Assembly: GCA_045642085.1 (NCBI GenBank)
Contig: JAZUIF010000115.1
Location: 15,133-79,132, forward strand
Reading direction: 5' to 3'
Length of the DNA: 64,000 nucleotides
From: UBA1723 sp045642085
Lineage (GTDB): Bacteria; Bacteroidota; Bacteroidia; Bacteroidales; Paludibacteraceae
Part shown: positions 33,801 through 43,006 of the stretch, in pieces
Layout: the number at the start of each line of letters is the position of its first letter
How positions within the stretch are numbered: the stretch's first letter is position 1
Position numbers and translations under genes: made by a program
Notes under the pieces: generated by a model
Databases searched by the model: none
What the model saw: only the letters and a program-made list of their open reading frames with translations
What the model was told of the DNA's origin: nothing

Positions 33801-33893
33801 AGTCACTTTGGCTGAAGCCGACAAAGAGGCAGCCGCAACCGCTGACAAGCATAACGGTTTTAGAAATTGGGTAAAGTTGTAAGTGTGTTTCAT
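30873..33893 (-). CDS. Secreted CotH-kinase/lamin-tail protein with type IX sorting tail
   Basis: 1006 aa. Signal peptide 1-28. Domain order: lamin-tail (LTD) domain ~28-145, chitobiase-type FN3-like domain ~175-255 (ILYTLDGSIPT), CotH kinase domain ~265-650 (LRNGGNGFG; MGLRERMDETYLYQNYG; WRWMVYDTDFGLS), bacterial repeat-like region, second LTD domain ~765-890 (INEVCASNGCTVDE), and a Por-type C-terminal tail from ~940 (IAIYPNPT...TGVYMLRM). CotH proteins are atypical protein kinases; in Bacteroidota they are surface proteins of unknown targets. Exported by the Sec and type IX systems. Confidence 0.88.
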   Translation of the reverse strand: MKHTYNFTQFLKPLCLSAVAAASLSASAKVTITEIMPSNIATATSDKFDYNGYVEFYNDGDPVNLYSWTVRNVKEGKSNWKIELGKGHLLPTGYSVMFFGKEETSSDAAKKVHPLYVGSVPKKLTADEGELIFANNNGDTISISYPSQYTHLSYSKEGFMEPTPGAKNGPAYKIEGRVAKPEFGGTTPGLIEEGNTATVELTCKTEGAKILYTLDGSIPTLETGIEYTAPIKISDNTFIRAKAFKEGALYSEVATASYLYLGEYYEDCGATTLPVVSIVADSIDLYSDSLGSCVVGTNGARTICSSDKIKKANYHQEWYRPANFEYIVDGKSVNSQEVEVALQGGCSRSHGVKSFKIKTNKRTGDNKFQYNKFFADRDYTKYKALTLRNGGNGFGYLFPRWRDGFMQSLGKGMNIDLQAYTPVAYFLNGKFHGMMGLRERMDETYLYQNYGIEEDEIDFLKVVNGDGFVAQYGSNEDYYAMQEYARDHNQDPDFFNNICKMMDMDEYVDYMVLEQFIGNTDWVINNIKVWRKKNGGKWRWMVYDTDFGLSQHTSVSKNMITWMESASKDDVYNMLFSGLIKNDDFKHKFSDRFLSAMEQNFNKNRVNTLVDSLYDLTQKDICATMACPDFGWVGDQSKYDAGVESMRDFAIRRPNNVKKQLAALLGLENKFAEVSVRIEFDGDEEPEYVFWVNKNEFKNQVFNQNLFVGERVKVDVRVPRGYKIASWTVNGTLTEDPSATMTIDSASVDGTDIQVLLTKDEEYSVPRLFINEVCASNGCTVDEFGMTPDWIEIYNSEAYDVDLAGMVVRNVTAGSKTTIPYGNPSTIIPAKSHKVLWADKGKTASPLHLDFKLNADFGQKLQLILPLTTGDTLVDEMTYEIHGHNYSFGRASDGDTAMVIFSECLDETLYGKIIHSPNAANGSLICSLENLDDVGQIESIQEIAIYPNPTNSTWTLNTEGYFVVTNMLGQVVESGEAEIGTQFGENYPTGVYMLRMNGVTVKIVKQ

Positions 33894-33921
33894 ATCCTTT
33901 GATTTGTTATCAACGTTGGTG

Positions 33922-33929
33922 CAAAAGTA
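33922..33929 (-). promoter_or_regulatory. -7 box of the CotH gene
   Basis: TACTTTTG on the minus strand, full TAnnTTTG match, 29 bases upstream of the ATG at 33893. Confidence 0.55.
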
Positions 33930-34035
33930 AGAAAAAAATCAAAAGAAAGAAGGAATTTATCGATAAAATGTTAAGTTTTGTCGATAAAATATCAAGTTTG
34001 GAGGTAAATTGTGGATGTTTCGTCGAAAAATATGA

Positions 34036-34284
34036 TTATTCCAGTTTTCCCCTTTTGGCTGTTATGATTGTATAAGAATGCGAATTGACGGTGATGATTT
34101 CTCCGTCTGATTCAGCATACCAATTCTTGCCTTGTTTGGTGATGACGCAGTTGTCTCGTAGAATCACGTCGACGCAATATTTCACGACGTCGACGCTATC
34201 AGCTAGTTTGAGATTACGACGGATTCTGCCGACTCCCATCTCTGTGGTGTGGATCTTTGCTATGTTTTCAAGTAAATCGTTCAT
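34036..34284 (-). CDS. DUF3781 protein
   Basis: 82 aa. Pattern LLENIAKIHTTEMGVGRIRRNL, then GKNWYAESDGEIITVNSHSYTIITAKR, matches DUF3781. Function unknown. Its start is 3 bases downstream of the stop of the GLUG-repeat gene, so it is in the same transcript, though a functional tie is not evident. Confidence 0.75.
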   Translation of the reverse strand: MNDLLENIAKIHTTEMGVGRIRRNLKLADSVDVVKYCVDVILRDNCVITKQGKNWYAESDGEIITVNSHSYTIITAKRGKLE

Positions 34285-34287
34285 AAG

Positions 34288-37200
34288 TTATTTCACTACC
34301 ACTTTCGCCACATTACCGTTTGCAAACACAACGTAAACACCTTCGGCAAGAGAACCATTTAGAGCAGTGACGTCGTGTCCAAACATATTTATGATGCGGA
34401 ACGAGTCAACACCGAAGACAATCACCTGACGGTTCACTACAAATGTCAACAATGAGGCAGTTTGTTTTTCATCCTTTATCTCATGGACTTCTGAATATTC
34501 TATATCAGGATAATTATAGTAGATTCCCTTCTCCTCGTCGTAAAGCACCTTTCCATGAGTTGGGTCGAGCACCGGATAAGGGTCGACGTTAAGAGTCTGA
34601 TACCAAACTGTGGAATCCTGAGTACTATTCAATGCATAACATACTGAACCGTCAGCGAACGCAATCTCTGACGTGTAAACCATTTTCATGATTTTATCAT
34701 AACTATCAATGACAGTGTCGCATATAGTGTTAGCCAAAATGTAGTTGTCTACAAGATTATCACATTCCAACAAGTGAGAAATATCATTATCCCCATAATA
34801 AGACGTTTCCCTTTGAATAGGTCCGTAATTATGACAATTAGACACCGCACTACAATAATTGCATCCTATTATACCGGCTACTTTGTCTCCCGAGATTTGA
34901 CCTACATTATAGCAGCTTACAACATTAGCACCTTTGACAAAACCGACAACTCCACCAGCAATACCATGTTTTGATTCGACATCCGCTTCATTATAACAGT
35001 ATGAAACCAATCCGTGATTAACAGCACAAACAGCACCAATACAAAGGTTATCTGATTTAATCACACAGTTCTTTGCTATACCGACTCTGGTTATTTCTCC
35101 GTAGTTGCCACTGAACAATCCTAGTCCACTATACATATCAACGTCCCACTCCTCAGGAAGATCACCATTCTTATTTATATATAGACCACTGATTTTATGG
35201 AAATGCCCATCAAATGTTCCTGTAAAATGGTAAATAGGAGTCCAGTTGCCAATTTTCTCACTACATACGGAAGACAAATCGATATCACACATTAAACTTA
35301 CAGATGCTTTTATAAAACGACCTGAGTTAACTTCATCTGCAAATGCCTTCAATTGCTCTGCAGTGCGAATTTCGAAATTTCCATCATTGTATGTATTCAA
35401 AAATGCGTAATGAAAACCACAACAATCGTACACACCATCATTATCTGCATCAATGTGCTCAGGGTAACGATATTCGGTATGAGCCGGCATTGTATCAGAA
35501 TATTCAGGAAAGGTTCTATCAAATGGACAAGTGACCAATCCTGATGGGTAAATTAATTTCGATGCAAATGCAGCAGGCACTGCCGTCTTTACTCCATTGA
35601 TTTCTGCAAGACCCCAGTCTATTTCATACGAATTCAATTTCAAACACATCATTTCTGGAGACAGAGTATCATCTTCAAATACATACAAATCTCCATCTCT
35701 TGCAATAAAATTATACCTGATAGTGCTCTCCCCATATGAATACGGTGTGCCATAACAAATCATTTTAGGCGATCCGTAACAAATTCCTTTCCTTTGAGGA
35801 TCTGTTCCATTTATGAAAGTACTGCAATTTTCAATTTTTCCCCACCAAGAATTATAGGAAATACCATTTTCATAACCATATGAATTTTCATCGACTTCAC
35901 AAATACATCCTGAGATTTTGCCATAACATAATCCAGAAATACCTGCTGAATATTTTGAATTTATATATGCAGTAACTCTTAAATCACGAACTTCACCAAC
36001 TACACAATAAAACAAAGCTTGAATGTCATCAGAATTTGTGCCGGTGACATAAAGATTTTTAATAGAATGTCCATTACCTTTGAATATGCCAAAATATGTA
36101 CGGATAGAGGACCAAGAACCTTTGGACTCACTACATACACTAGACAAGTCAATATCTGCCAATAGAGTAGCATTTATCTTTTCTCCTCCATTTTTTACTA
36201 CATCACGGAATTTTATCAGATCCTCAACACTCTTTATTTCAAAATCCTTGTCAGAATATTGAGACAAATATTCTTCTGTATATAATCCACAACAATCATA
36301 TTTTTCTGGATCATCATCCTCATTCAAATGGTTTGGATAAGTGACTAGATGAGCAAAACCATCAGGAATTGAGTCAAAGCTACAGTTTGCATACTTTTCA
36401 ACTTCTTTTAATTTTGGACAGTATTTTTCATAGTATTTGTAGACATATTTTTCGTTAGGGGAGTCACTCCTCAAATGAGGGTATGTATCCTCGCCCAAAG
36501 TTTGCGCCCATACCGGCTCCTTTAGATCCTTATCAGTATTTAATAAATAGCATGCCTTTCCAGCATACACATCTTGTTTTGGTATATATGTTCCAGATGA
36601 GTACATGCTAGTATTTTCTTTATCTGCCGTATAATATGAGCTTTTGTCATATCCATAATAACCTGCAACTCCATAATTCTGATTTGCTTTAGGCACGTAA
36701 AAACAATTGTATGATAGATACAATCGTTCATGTACGGGAGTCGGTTTATAACCATAAATGCCACCTAAATAACGAGTGCTAGATGAACTAGCCACAGAAA
36801 TAGAAGAGTAACTGATACAATTAGATATGGTATCTTTGGTATATCCTACGATGCCGCCAATGTATGGAGTCTCTCCTGATCCTACCAAAGAGGCATAACT
36901 TGCACATTTACTTACTTTCCCGTTTTCTTCGTTATATCCAACGATTCCACCCATTTGGGGATTTTTCCCAGTTCCTGTTAGAGACGCATCACTTACACAT
37001 TTGCTAATTACCCCTTCGTTATGCCCCACAATTCCGCCTATATAGGTATCGACAGTTTTTAAGTTAGAACTTTCAATAGAACAATCAGTTATCGTTCCGT
37101 AATTATTTGCTGATATACCACCAACATAGCGGACGCTTGTGATTGATAGACCCTTTAATTTCACATTCTTGATAAGTCCTGAATTTCCACCAAACAAACC

Positions 37201-38898
37201 GATATCATCACCGTCAAATTCGGGATGTCTATAACACAAACTATCTTTAGTTATATATTTATTGTTAAAAAATAAATTAGAAATAGTATGTCCTTGTCCA
37301 TCAAATTCTCCAGCAAATGCCCATTCCTTTTTGTCAATATCTCCAATAGGCAACCAATTCTTTTTAATTTTATCTCCACAAACCTCAGACAAATCAATAT
37401 CTGCAGTCAGTTTTGCATTAACTTTTGTGTTTCCTGCATAAACATATTCAGAAAACCATAGAAGTTCACGGGCATTCTTTATCAATAAATAGCCATCCTT
37501 CGATTCTGGTTTTTCAGATCTAGGCAATCCACAAACGATACAGATATCATCCTCATAATTATGCTGCATTGTTGGTGCTTCTTCTGTCACGCCCCTTTTA
37601 TAAATTCCAGAACATCTGCCACATGTCGTATCTGTTCTTGCCTCAGTATGGCATGTTTTCTCAAAGTGTTTAAGTGTATTATCATGACCAAGAGCTGGCA
37701 CAGTATCACAATTATAATATTTCAAATCACACATACCACATTGGGCCGTGCTGTATCCTATTTTTGTGCAAGTTGGTGCATTTGTTACAGTGACAACAGT
37801 GTCGTGCGGTATTGCTGGCACTGTATCAGATTTCACATGGCATTTCGTACAATAGTTATAACCACAAGCCATACAAGTCGGAGCCACTGTTCCTTTCTCT
37901 TTATGCTCGCATGTCAGCTGTGACTTATTATAATATCCAAGTTCATCTTTTAAGACGATGTCACTGCCATTCAATACAGGGTATTCGTCTGAACCTATAG
38001 ACTGAAAAAACACAGGTTCTACCAATCCGTCATTCAATAAATAGCATATCTCTCCGCTTGCAAACTGATCTTTTGAAGAATCGTTTTTTGTGTCGTAAAG
38101 ATAACATTGCTTGGGGGAATATGAACTGGCGTTATATCCTATCAAAGGAACACTACTGTTATAAGCAAATGAATTTTTTAGTGAAGCTCCGTTTTCATGA
38201 CTACCGACGATAGCTCCAGTTCTATCACTTCCTGTGATTTTTCCGATGTTGTAACAATAGCTGACTTTTGCTCCATAAGTGGCACCACAAATTCCTCCAC
38301 ATCCAAAATCTGAATTCAATTTGATGCCTCCTTCGTTATGACACTTGCTGATTGTAGATCCATTTGTATATCCTACAATTCCTCCTGTGAATTTTCCTCC
38401 TGACACCGAAATGTAATTATGACAATTGGTGATTGTCGACTGGTATGCGTTTCCTGCTAACGCTCCTATAGTGTTTCCTCGCGAAAAAACTGATCCTGAC
38501 AAAATCGATAAATTGGAAATAGTGGCATATTTTGTCAATCCAAAGAACCCTAGACCAGATGATGTTCCGTTTATATAAAGATTTTTGATGCCATAACCTT
38601 TACCATCAAATGTTCCACTATATTGGTTGTCCGTAAATCCAATTGGACTCCAACTGCCGATTCCTTCTCCACAAACTTCTGATAGATCAATATCGCTTGT
38701 AAGTTCAGCACAAGCTGACAAATTTTGGTCGACGTCGCTAAGTTTGCCATTGACCAATTCTGCAAACCATAGCAATTCCTGTGCGTCGCTAATCTTGTAA
38801 GGATCTGCATCACTTCCGTCTCCTTTGCTTGGCTTTGTCTGTGCAAATAGATTTAGGCAGAATAAGACTGCCAATAACATTGATATACGTCTTTTCAT
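34288..38898 (-). CDS. Giant secreted GLUG-repeat protein with type IX sorting tail
   Basis: 1536 aa. Signal peptide 1-19 (cut after LFA). Four modules, each opening with a YKISDAQELLWFAELVNG-like sentence (residues ~30, 470, 885, 1180), followed by GLUG-type beta-helical repeats (GGIVGYTNG, GGICGATYG). Between modules are Cys-rich linkers with CxxC pairs and HD/HN spacers (for example CEHKEKGTVAPTCMACGY at ~330) that resemble bacterial extracellular zinc-binding-like repeats. C-terminal Por tail (SFRIINMFGHDV; GVYVVFANG). Probably a cell-surface adhesin or protease-like scaffold; no catalytic domain recognised. Large internal repeats make it prone to recombination. Confidence 0.86.
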   Translation of the reverse strand: MKRRISMLLAVLFCLNLFAQTKPSKGDGSDADPYKISDAQELLWFAELVNGKLSDVDQNLSACAELTSDIDLSEVCGEGIGSWSPIGFTDNQYSGTFDGKGYGIKNLYINGTSSGLGFFGLTKYATISNLSILSGSVFSRGNTIGALAGNAYQSTITNCHNYISVSGGKFTGGIVGYTNGSTISKCHNEGGIKLNSDFGCGGICGATYGAKVSYCYNIGKITGSDRTGAIVGSHENGASLKNSFAYNSSVPLIGYNASSYSPKQCYLYDTKNDSSKDQFASGEICYLLNDGLVEPVFFQSIGSDEYPVLNGSDIVLKDELGYYNKSQLTCEHKEKGTVAPTCMACGYNYCTKCHVKSDTVPAIPHDTVVTVTNAPTCTKIGYSTAQCGMCDLKYYNCDTVPALGHDNTLKHFEKTCHTEARTDTTCGRCSGIYKRGVTEEAPTMQHNYEDDICIVCGLPRSEKPESKDGYLLIKNARELLWFSEYVYAGNTKVNAKLTADIDLSEVCGDKIKKNWLPIGDIDKKEWAFAGEFDGQGHTISNLFFNNKYITKDSLCYRHPEFDGDDIGLFGGNSGLIKNVKLKGLSITSVRYVGGISANNYGTITDCSIESSNLKTVDTYIGGIVGHNEGVISKCVSDASLTGTGKNPQMGGIVGYNEENGKVSKCASYASLVGSGETPYIGGIVGYTKDTISNCISYSSISVASSSSTRYLGGIYGYKPTPVHERLYLSYNCFYVPKANQNYGVAGYYGYDKSSYYTADKENTSMYSSGTYIPKQDVYAGKACYLLNTDKDLKEPVWAQTLGEDTYPHLRSDSPNEKYVYKYYEKYCPKLKEVEKYANCSFDSIPDGFAHLVTYPNHLNEDDDPEKYDCCGLYTEEYLSQYSDKDFEIKSVEDLIKFRDVVKNGGEKINATLLADIDLSSVCSESKGSWSSIRTYFGIFKGNGHSIKNLYVTGTNSDDIQALFYCVVGEVRDLRVTAYINSKYSAGISGLCYGKISGCICEVDENSYGYENGISYNSWWGKIENCSTFINGTDPQRKGICYGSPKMICYGTPYSYGESTIRYNFIARDGDLYVFEDDTLSPEMMCLKLNSYEIDWGLAEINGVKTAVPAAFASKLIYPSGLVTCPFDRTFPEYSDTMPAHTEYRYPEHIDADNDGVYDCCGFHYAFLNTYNDGNFEIRTAEQLKAFADEVNSGRFIKASVSLMCDIDLSSVCSEKIGNWTPIYHFTGTFDGHFHKISGLYINKNGDLPEEWDVDMYSGLGLFSGNYGEITRVGIAKNCVIKSDNLCIGAVCAVNHGLVSYCYNEADVESKHGIAGGVVGFVKGANVVSCYNVGQISGDKVAGIIGCNYCSAVSNCHNYGPIQRETSYYGDNDISHLLECDNLVDNYILANTICDTVIDSYDKIMKMVYTSEIAFADGSVCYALNSTQDSTVWYQTLNVDPYPVLDPTHGKVLYDEEKGIYYNYPDIEYSEVHEIKDEKQTASLLTFVVNRQVIVFGVDSFRIINMFGHDVTALNGSLAEGVYVVFANGNVAKVVVK

Positions 38899-39084
38899 AG
38901 ATATGATTTTTCGCCAAAAAATATGCTTTTATTTAATTCCGTGTAAAATTATGAAATTTATAGAAAAAGAAAACGTAAAATTTTCGGAAATGGTTCGTAA
39001 AATTATCTTATGCCAATGGAGGTCGAATAATTTTATGGTAAATTTTCCGGAAATTTTACGTTCAAAAACAATCCGTGTCGGATT

Positions 39085-41004
39085 TTATAATTTCGATATT
39101 GAATCCAAGTTTCTGTCGCTACTGATGTTCTTTCCGTCAGTTGTCATCAAAAACTCGATCAAATCGGCATATTTCTCGCAAACTTTTGGTCGCACCATCT
39201 TCATTGTTGAGTTCAACAGGTGGTTCGCCTCTGTGAATCCTTCACTCAACACTCCCATCGTGGCTGGCAACCATCGCTCTGGATGCAATCCCGCGTATTT
39301 GCCTCCTTTACGCATCTGGCAAACTTCATTCCATAGCATATCGGCTGCGATTTTCTGATTCTCTGGTTTGCTTAAGTCTCCATGTCCTTCTGCATTCAAC
39401 CTTGCTTTCAATGCCGATGCGTTTGGAACGATCAACGCTACTGTGTATGGCGACTGGTTATTATATAGCATACACTGGTCGATAAGTGGCGACAATTCCA
39501 CGATGCTTTCCTCAATTCCCTCTGGTGAGTATTTCTCACCGTCGCTTGAAATCAAAAGGCTCTTGAAGCGTCCGAGTACCTGCAAGAATCCGTCGGTGTC
39601 GATGTAGCCCATATCTCCGGTATGAAGCCAACCGTCGACGATGGTCTCTTGTGTTGCTTCCTCGTTCTTCCAGTATCCCTTCATCACATTGCCACCCTTG
39701 ATGACGATCTCTCCCTTCTCTCCGCTTGGCAGATCTTTTCCGTCGGCGTCGCAGATCTTGATCTCCATAAAATGAACAGGTGTGCCTGAACTTCCGAATT
39801 TAGCACGTCCACCGATATTGGTACTGATCACTGGCGACGCCTCGCTCAAACCGTATCCCTGGAAGATTGGAATGCCGACAGACATGAAGAAGCGTTGTAG
39901 CTCGACGTCGAGCAATGCTCCACCTCCGATGAAGTACTGCAGACGTCCACCGAAGTTTTCACGGATCTTGCTCATCAGTATCTTGTCGCCAAGCCACACA
40001 AGTGGTTTACGCAAGAAACTCAATCCAGAACCCTTGTGGAAATAGTCTTTATTATATGCATACGCATTCTTACGGAAGAATTCAAACATCTTCCATGCGG
40101 CGTCGCCTTTCGCTTTCACTCCCGCCTCGATATTCTTTCTGAATGCTTTCGACAATGCCGGCACACTCATCAGCAAAGTAGGGCGGACCTCCTTGATCGC
40201 CTGAGGGATAAGTTTAAGCGTCTCCATAGGAGTTTTGCCTATGATCTGCGACGCGATTGTTGCTCCGTAGTAGATGAAGCAGTATAGGCAAGTAGTGTGG
40301 GCGAAACTGTGATCCCAAGGAAGGATAGTAAGAGTGACGTCGTTCGGAGTAATCTTAACAAGAGAGCACGACTGTAGAGTGTTGGACACATAATTGCCAT
40401 GAGTCAACATGATTCCCTTCGGATCAGAAGTCGTTCCACTCGTATAGCTGATATTCACCATGTCGTCCTTATCGATCGACGCAATAAGAGCGTCCAAGTG
40501 AGTCGCGTTATCAGGATTGTTAAGCCATTCAGCACCCTCACGAATGATGTCGTCGTAAGTCGGAATACCATCACCCAATTCATCAAACTTATCAAGAAGG
40601 ATCATAGAGACACCTTCCGGACCGAATCCCGCGTCGGCAAGACGTTTAGCCTGAGGAGCGGAAAGGATAAGGTAGCGGGCACCAGAGTGAGCCAATCGGA
40701 ACGACACCTCACCCTCCACATTAAGTTTGATAGACAGCGGTACATTCACAGCCTTAGCCATCAGCATGCCAAGTTCAGAGATCAGCCATTCACATCGCCC
40801 TTCACTCATAAGAGCGATACGGTCGCCTGGCTGCACACCCATCTTGATAAGTCCGGCAGCAAACTGTCGAGCCTGCTCCTTCACCTGAGTGAAAGTCAGA
40901 CTTTCCCATTTACCATTACGCTTATCAAGAGTAAGAGTGTTATTTGGAAACAACTTGACTCCACGGTCAAGAAGATCAATGATATTATCTAGTTTTTCTG
41001 CCAT
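39085..41004 (-). CDS. Long-chain acyl-CoA synthetase (AMP-binding)
   Basis: 639 aa from MAEKLDNIIDLLD (41004); the 43-residue N-terminal extension is read from AT-rich spacer. AMP-binding motif YTSGTTSDPKGIMLTH near residue 186, GYGLSEASPVIS near 362, HTGDMGYIDTDGFLQVLGR near 450, and the long C-terminal domain of FadD-type enzymes. Activates fatty acids. -7 box TATATTTG (41039-41032, minus) precedes it. Confidence 0.93.
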   Translation of the reverse strand: MAEKLDNIIDLLDRGVKLFPNNTLTLDKRNGKWESLTFTQVKEQARQFAAGLIKMGVQPGDRIALMSEGRCEWLISELGMLMAKAVNVPLSIKLNVEGEVSFRLAHSGARYLILSAPQAKRLADAGFGPEGVSMILLDKFDELGDGIPTYDDIIREGAEWLNNPDNATHLDALIASIDKDDMVNISYTSGTTSDPKGIMLTHGNYVSNTLQSCSLVKITPNDVTLTILPWDHSFAHTTCLYCFIYYGATIASQIIGKTPMETLKLIPQAIKEVRPTLLMSVPALSKAFRKNIEAGVKAKGDAAWKMFEFFRKNAYAYNKDYFHKGSGLSFLRKPLVWLGDKILMSKIRENFGGRLQYFIGGGALLDVELQRFFMSVGIPIFQGYGLSEASPVISTNIGGRAKFGSSGTPVHFMEIKICDADGKDLPSGEKGEIVIKGGNVMKGYWKNEEATQETIVDGWLHTGDMGYIDTDGFLQVLGRFKSLLISSDGEKYSPEGIEESIVELSPLIDQCMLYNNQSPYTVALIVPNASALKARLNAEGHGDLSKPENQKIAADMLWNEVCQMRKGGKYAGLHPERWLPATMGVLSEGFTEANHLLNSTMKMVRPKVCEKYADLIEFLMTTDGKNISSDRNLDSISKL

Positions 41005-41031
41005 AATATTTTCCTTTATTTGACGTGATTT

Positions 41032-41039
41032 CAAATATA
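41032..41039 (-). promoter_or_regulatory. -7 box of the acyl-CoA synthetase gene
   Basis: TATATTTG on the minus strand, full TAnnTTTG match, 27 bases before the ATG. Confidence 0.55.
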
Positions 41040-41391
41040 AGGAAAAAATTGGAGAAAGGAGGGGAGAGGGGGAGAAATTCGTGAGAAATAGGATATTATA
41101 AATTGAATAAAACCACAGAGCCACTGAGAACACAGAGAAAATCCTGTTGGATTTTTGGGGAGATAGAGAGAACGTAAAATTTCTAGAAAATGATTCGTAA
41201 AATTAAAAGAACACGAATTATCATGAATTTCCCACGAATTTTCATTAATTGAAAAATACTCTTATTCACGTTTCTCAAATATTTTGAAGATTCCTCTTTC
41301 ATCAAATGTAGTTTCTTTGTTAATTTTTGTCCTGTAGTTATAATTAGTTATAACTTTTTGCTAATTTTGTAAAAACTAAAACACATCAGAT
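41040..41391. other. Gene-free spacer with dispersed-type intergenic repeats
   Basis: About 350 bases without a gene. It holds ACCACAGAGCCACTGAG-like and CACGAATT..CCCACGAATT stretches of a kind common between Bacteroidota genes, the paired AGTTATAA sequence at 41336-41353, and the mazE -7 box TAATTTTG (41362-41369). Confidence 0.5.
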
Positions 41392-41637
41392 ATGACAGGG
41401 AAAGTGATATCAATAGGTAATAGCTTAGGTATGATTTTGCCAGCACGCATTTTGAAAGAATTGTCTTTGACAAAAGATTCAAATCTAGAATTGCATGTGG
41501 AGAATGGCAAATTGATTGTGTCAGAAAGCACACCTCATAAAGGATGGGCCGAAGACGCAAAGAGACTGCGTGCATTAAATGAGGAAGAAAAATTTGACGA
41601 TTCTTTAGACGATATGAAAGGCGAATGGGATTGGTAA
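41392..41637 (+). CDS. MazE-type antitoxin (AbrB/SpoVT fold)
   Basis: 81 aa. N-terminal swapped-hairpin AbrB domain (KVISIGNSLGMILPARILKEL), then a disordered acidic C-terminus (DDSLDDMKGEWDW) that would wrap the toxin. Promoter box TAATTTTG at 41362. Paired AGTTATAA sites upstream are possible operators. One base separates it from the toxin gene. Confidence 0.9.
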   Translation: MTGKVISIGNSLGMILPARILKELSLTKDSNLELHVENGKLIVSESTPHKGWAEDAKRLRALNEEEKFDDSLDDMKGEWDW

Positions 41638-41638
41638 T

Positions 41639-41968
41639 ATGAAGAAATATGAAATTTATAAAGTGACGCTGGATCCTACTGTTGGTTCTGAGGAAGCTAA
41701 AAGGAGACCGTGTGCAATAGTCTCTCCAAATGTATTAAATGAAAATCTAAGTACATACACAATTGTCCCAATAACTTCAAAAGTGAGAAATTTTTCATTT
41801 AGGGTGAAATGTATGGTTGAGGGAAAAGAAGGAGAATTGATGTGCGAACAAATAAGAACTGTATCAATTAAACAATTTGGAACCCCAATTGAAAAGTTAG
41901 GAGAATTGTCTGAAAATGAAGCTGATCAATTGAGAAAGACTCTTCACAAAATGTTTTGTGAGGATTGA
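41639..41968 (+). CDS. MazF-type endoribonuclease toxin
   Basis: 109 aa, normal MazF size. SH3-like PemK/MazF fold with RRPCAIVSPNVLNE (catalytic Arg/Pro loop), IVPITSK and LMCEQIRTVS motifs. Cleaves mRNA; inhibited by the upstream antitoxin. Confidence 0.92.
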   Translation: MKKYEIYKVTLDPTVGSEEAKRRPCAIVSPNVLNENLSTYTIVPITSKVRNFSFRVKCMVEGKEGELMCEQIRTVSIKQFGTPIEKLGELSENEADQLRKTLHKMFCED

Positions 41969-42190
41969 AATTAGGTTAGGGTAACTATATCAGACACTAT
42001 TGTGTCCACAGACAACACCAGAGTACAGGCAAAGTTGCGTTACCTTCAAAAAGTTGTGTGGTATGAAGAAATGTAGTTCCTTTGATGTGGAAGTTAAAAA
42101 AATCATGCTCTTTGTCTCAAAAGAATCTACACTACAAAAAAAAGAAAATCTCCAACCTATTGAAATTCAATCAGTTGGAGATCTTCTTGG

Positions 42191-42264
42191 TGACCCGTAC
42201 AGGATTCAAACCTGTAACCTTTTGATCCGTAGTCAAATACTCTATTCAGTTGAGCTAACGGGCC
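42191..42264 (-). tRNA. tRNA-Arg (ACG), tandem copy 1
   Basis: Cloverleaf with acceptor GGCCCGT/ACGGGTC, anticodon stem TTTGA/TCAAA and loop CTACGGA, anticodon ACG. T-loop is TTTGAAT and D-loop AACTGAATA: position 56 is T instead of C and position 19 is A instead of G, so the elbow pair G19-C56 is replaced by A19-U56. Discriminator A, CCA not encoded. Confidence 0.93.
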
Positions 42265-42291
42265 ATTCCCGATTTTGTTTTTATGTTTTTG

Positions 42292-42365
42292 TGACCCGTA
42301 CAGGATTCAAACCTGTAACCTTTTGATCCGTAGTCAAATACTCTATTCAGTTGAGCTAACGGGCC
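42292..42365 (-). tRNA. tRNA-Arg (ACG), tandem copy 2
   Basis: Identical to the first copy over 74 nt, 101 bp away, with the same A19-U56 substitution. The duplication includes flanking bases on both sides. Confidence 0.93.
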
Positions 42366-42490
42366 ATACCGCAAACCGTATATTTCCGAATTGCGGTGCA
42401 AAGGTATGGAATTTTTCAGTAAAACAAAACAAAAAAGGAGTTTTTTTATGTCGAACAACAAAAAAATGCATCTTTACACTTTAAATTTTC

Positions 42491-42498
42491 TAATTTTG
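42491..42498 (+). promoter_or_regulatory. -7 box of the secreted-protein gene
   Basis: TAATTTTG, full match, 18 bases before the chosen ATG (42516). Confidence 0.6.
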
Positions 42499-42515
42499 TG
42501 GCAAATTTCAAAAAA

Positions 42516-42950
42516 ATGAGACATCTGATTTTTATTATAATGCTTTTGTGCTCGACTCTGAATATTGTCGCACAATCTAATATTTCTGAATATTCCCTTC
42601 GTGAAGTTTATAAAAAGGGAGACGCTTCTGTTATTCGTGCTACAAAGGATAACGAGGAGAAATATGTGATAAGAATTCAGCAGGGTAGGGTAAAGGCTAT
42701 GTATATTGCTCTTGGCTCTAAGGGCGATGCGGTAATCACTCTTCAGAGTTTTATTGATAAACCTAAGGTGTTGACTCAGTTGTATAAACTTGATAATCCA
42801 TCGAATAATATCGCCGGCTATTTTTTGAAGGAATCCAACGCTTCTACGTTAGTCAGATTCTACGAGGGTCTGAATCTTAATAATTATGCTGTGATTCCAT
42901 TGAGAAATCTGAAGAAAATTGTAAAATGGCTTACGACGATTAATGATTAA
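42516..42950 (+). CDS. Small secreted protein of unknown function
   Basis: 144 aa from MRHLIFIIM (42516); the GTG 18 bases upstream overlaps the promoter -7 box and is rejected. Signal peptide cut after NIVAQ. Body with alternating strands, no cysteine, no motif recognised. Followed by an AT-rich palindromic run. Confidence 0.7.
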   Translation: MRHLIFIIMLLCSTLNIVAQSNISEYSLREVYKKGDASVIRATKDNEEKYVIRIQQGRVKAMYIALGSKGDAVITLQSFIDKPKVLTQLYKLDNPSNNIAGYFLKESNASTLVRFYEGLNLNNYAVIPLRNLKKIVKWLTTIND

Positions 42951-43006
42951 TGATTAACGATTAATGATTTCATCGTTTTATCGTTTTATCATTCATCATT
43001 TTATCG

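Noticed and set aside
41336..41391. mazE leader as an attenuator
   Set aside because: Only AT-rich direct copies of AGTTATAA are present; no stable hairpin with T-run.
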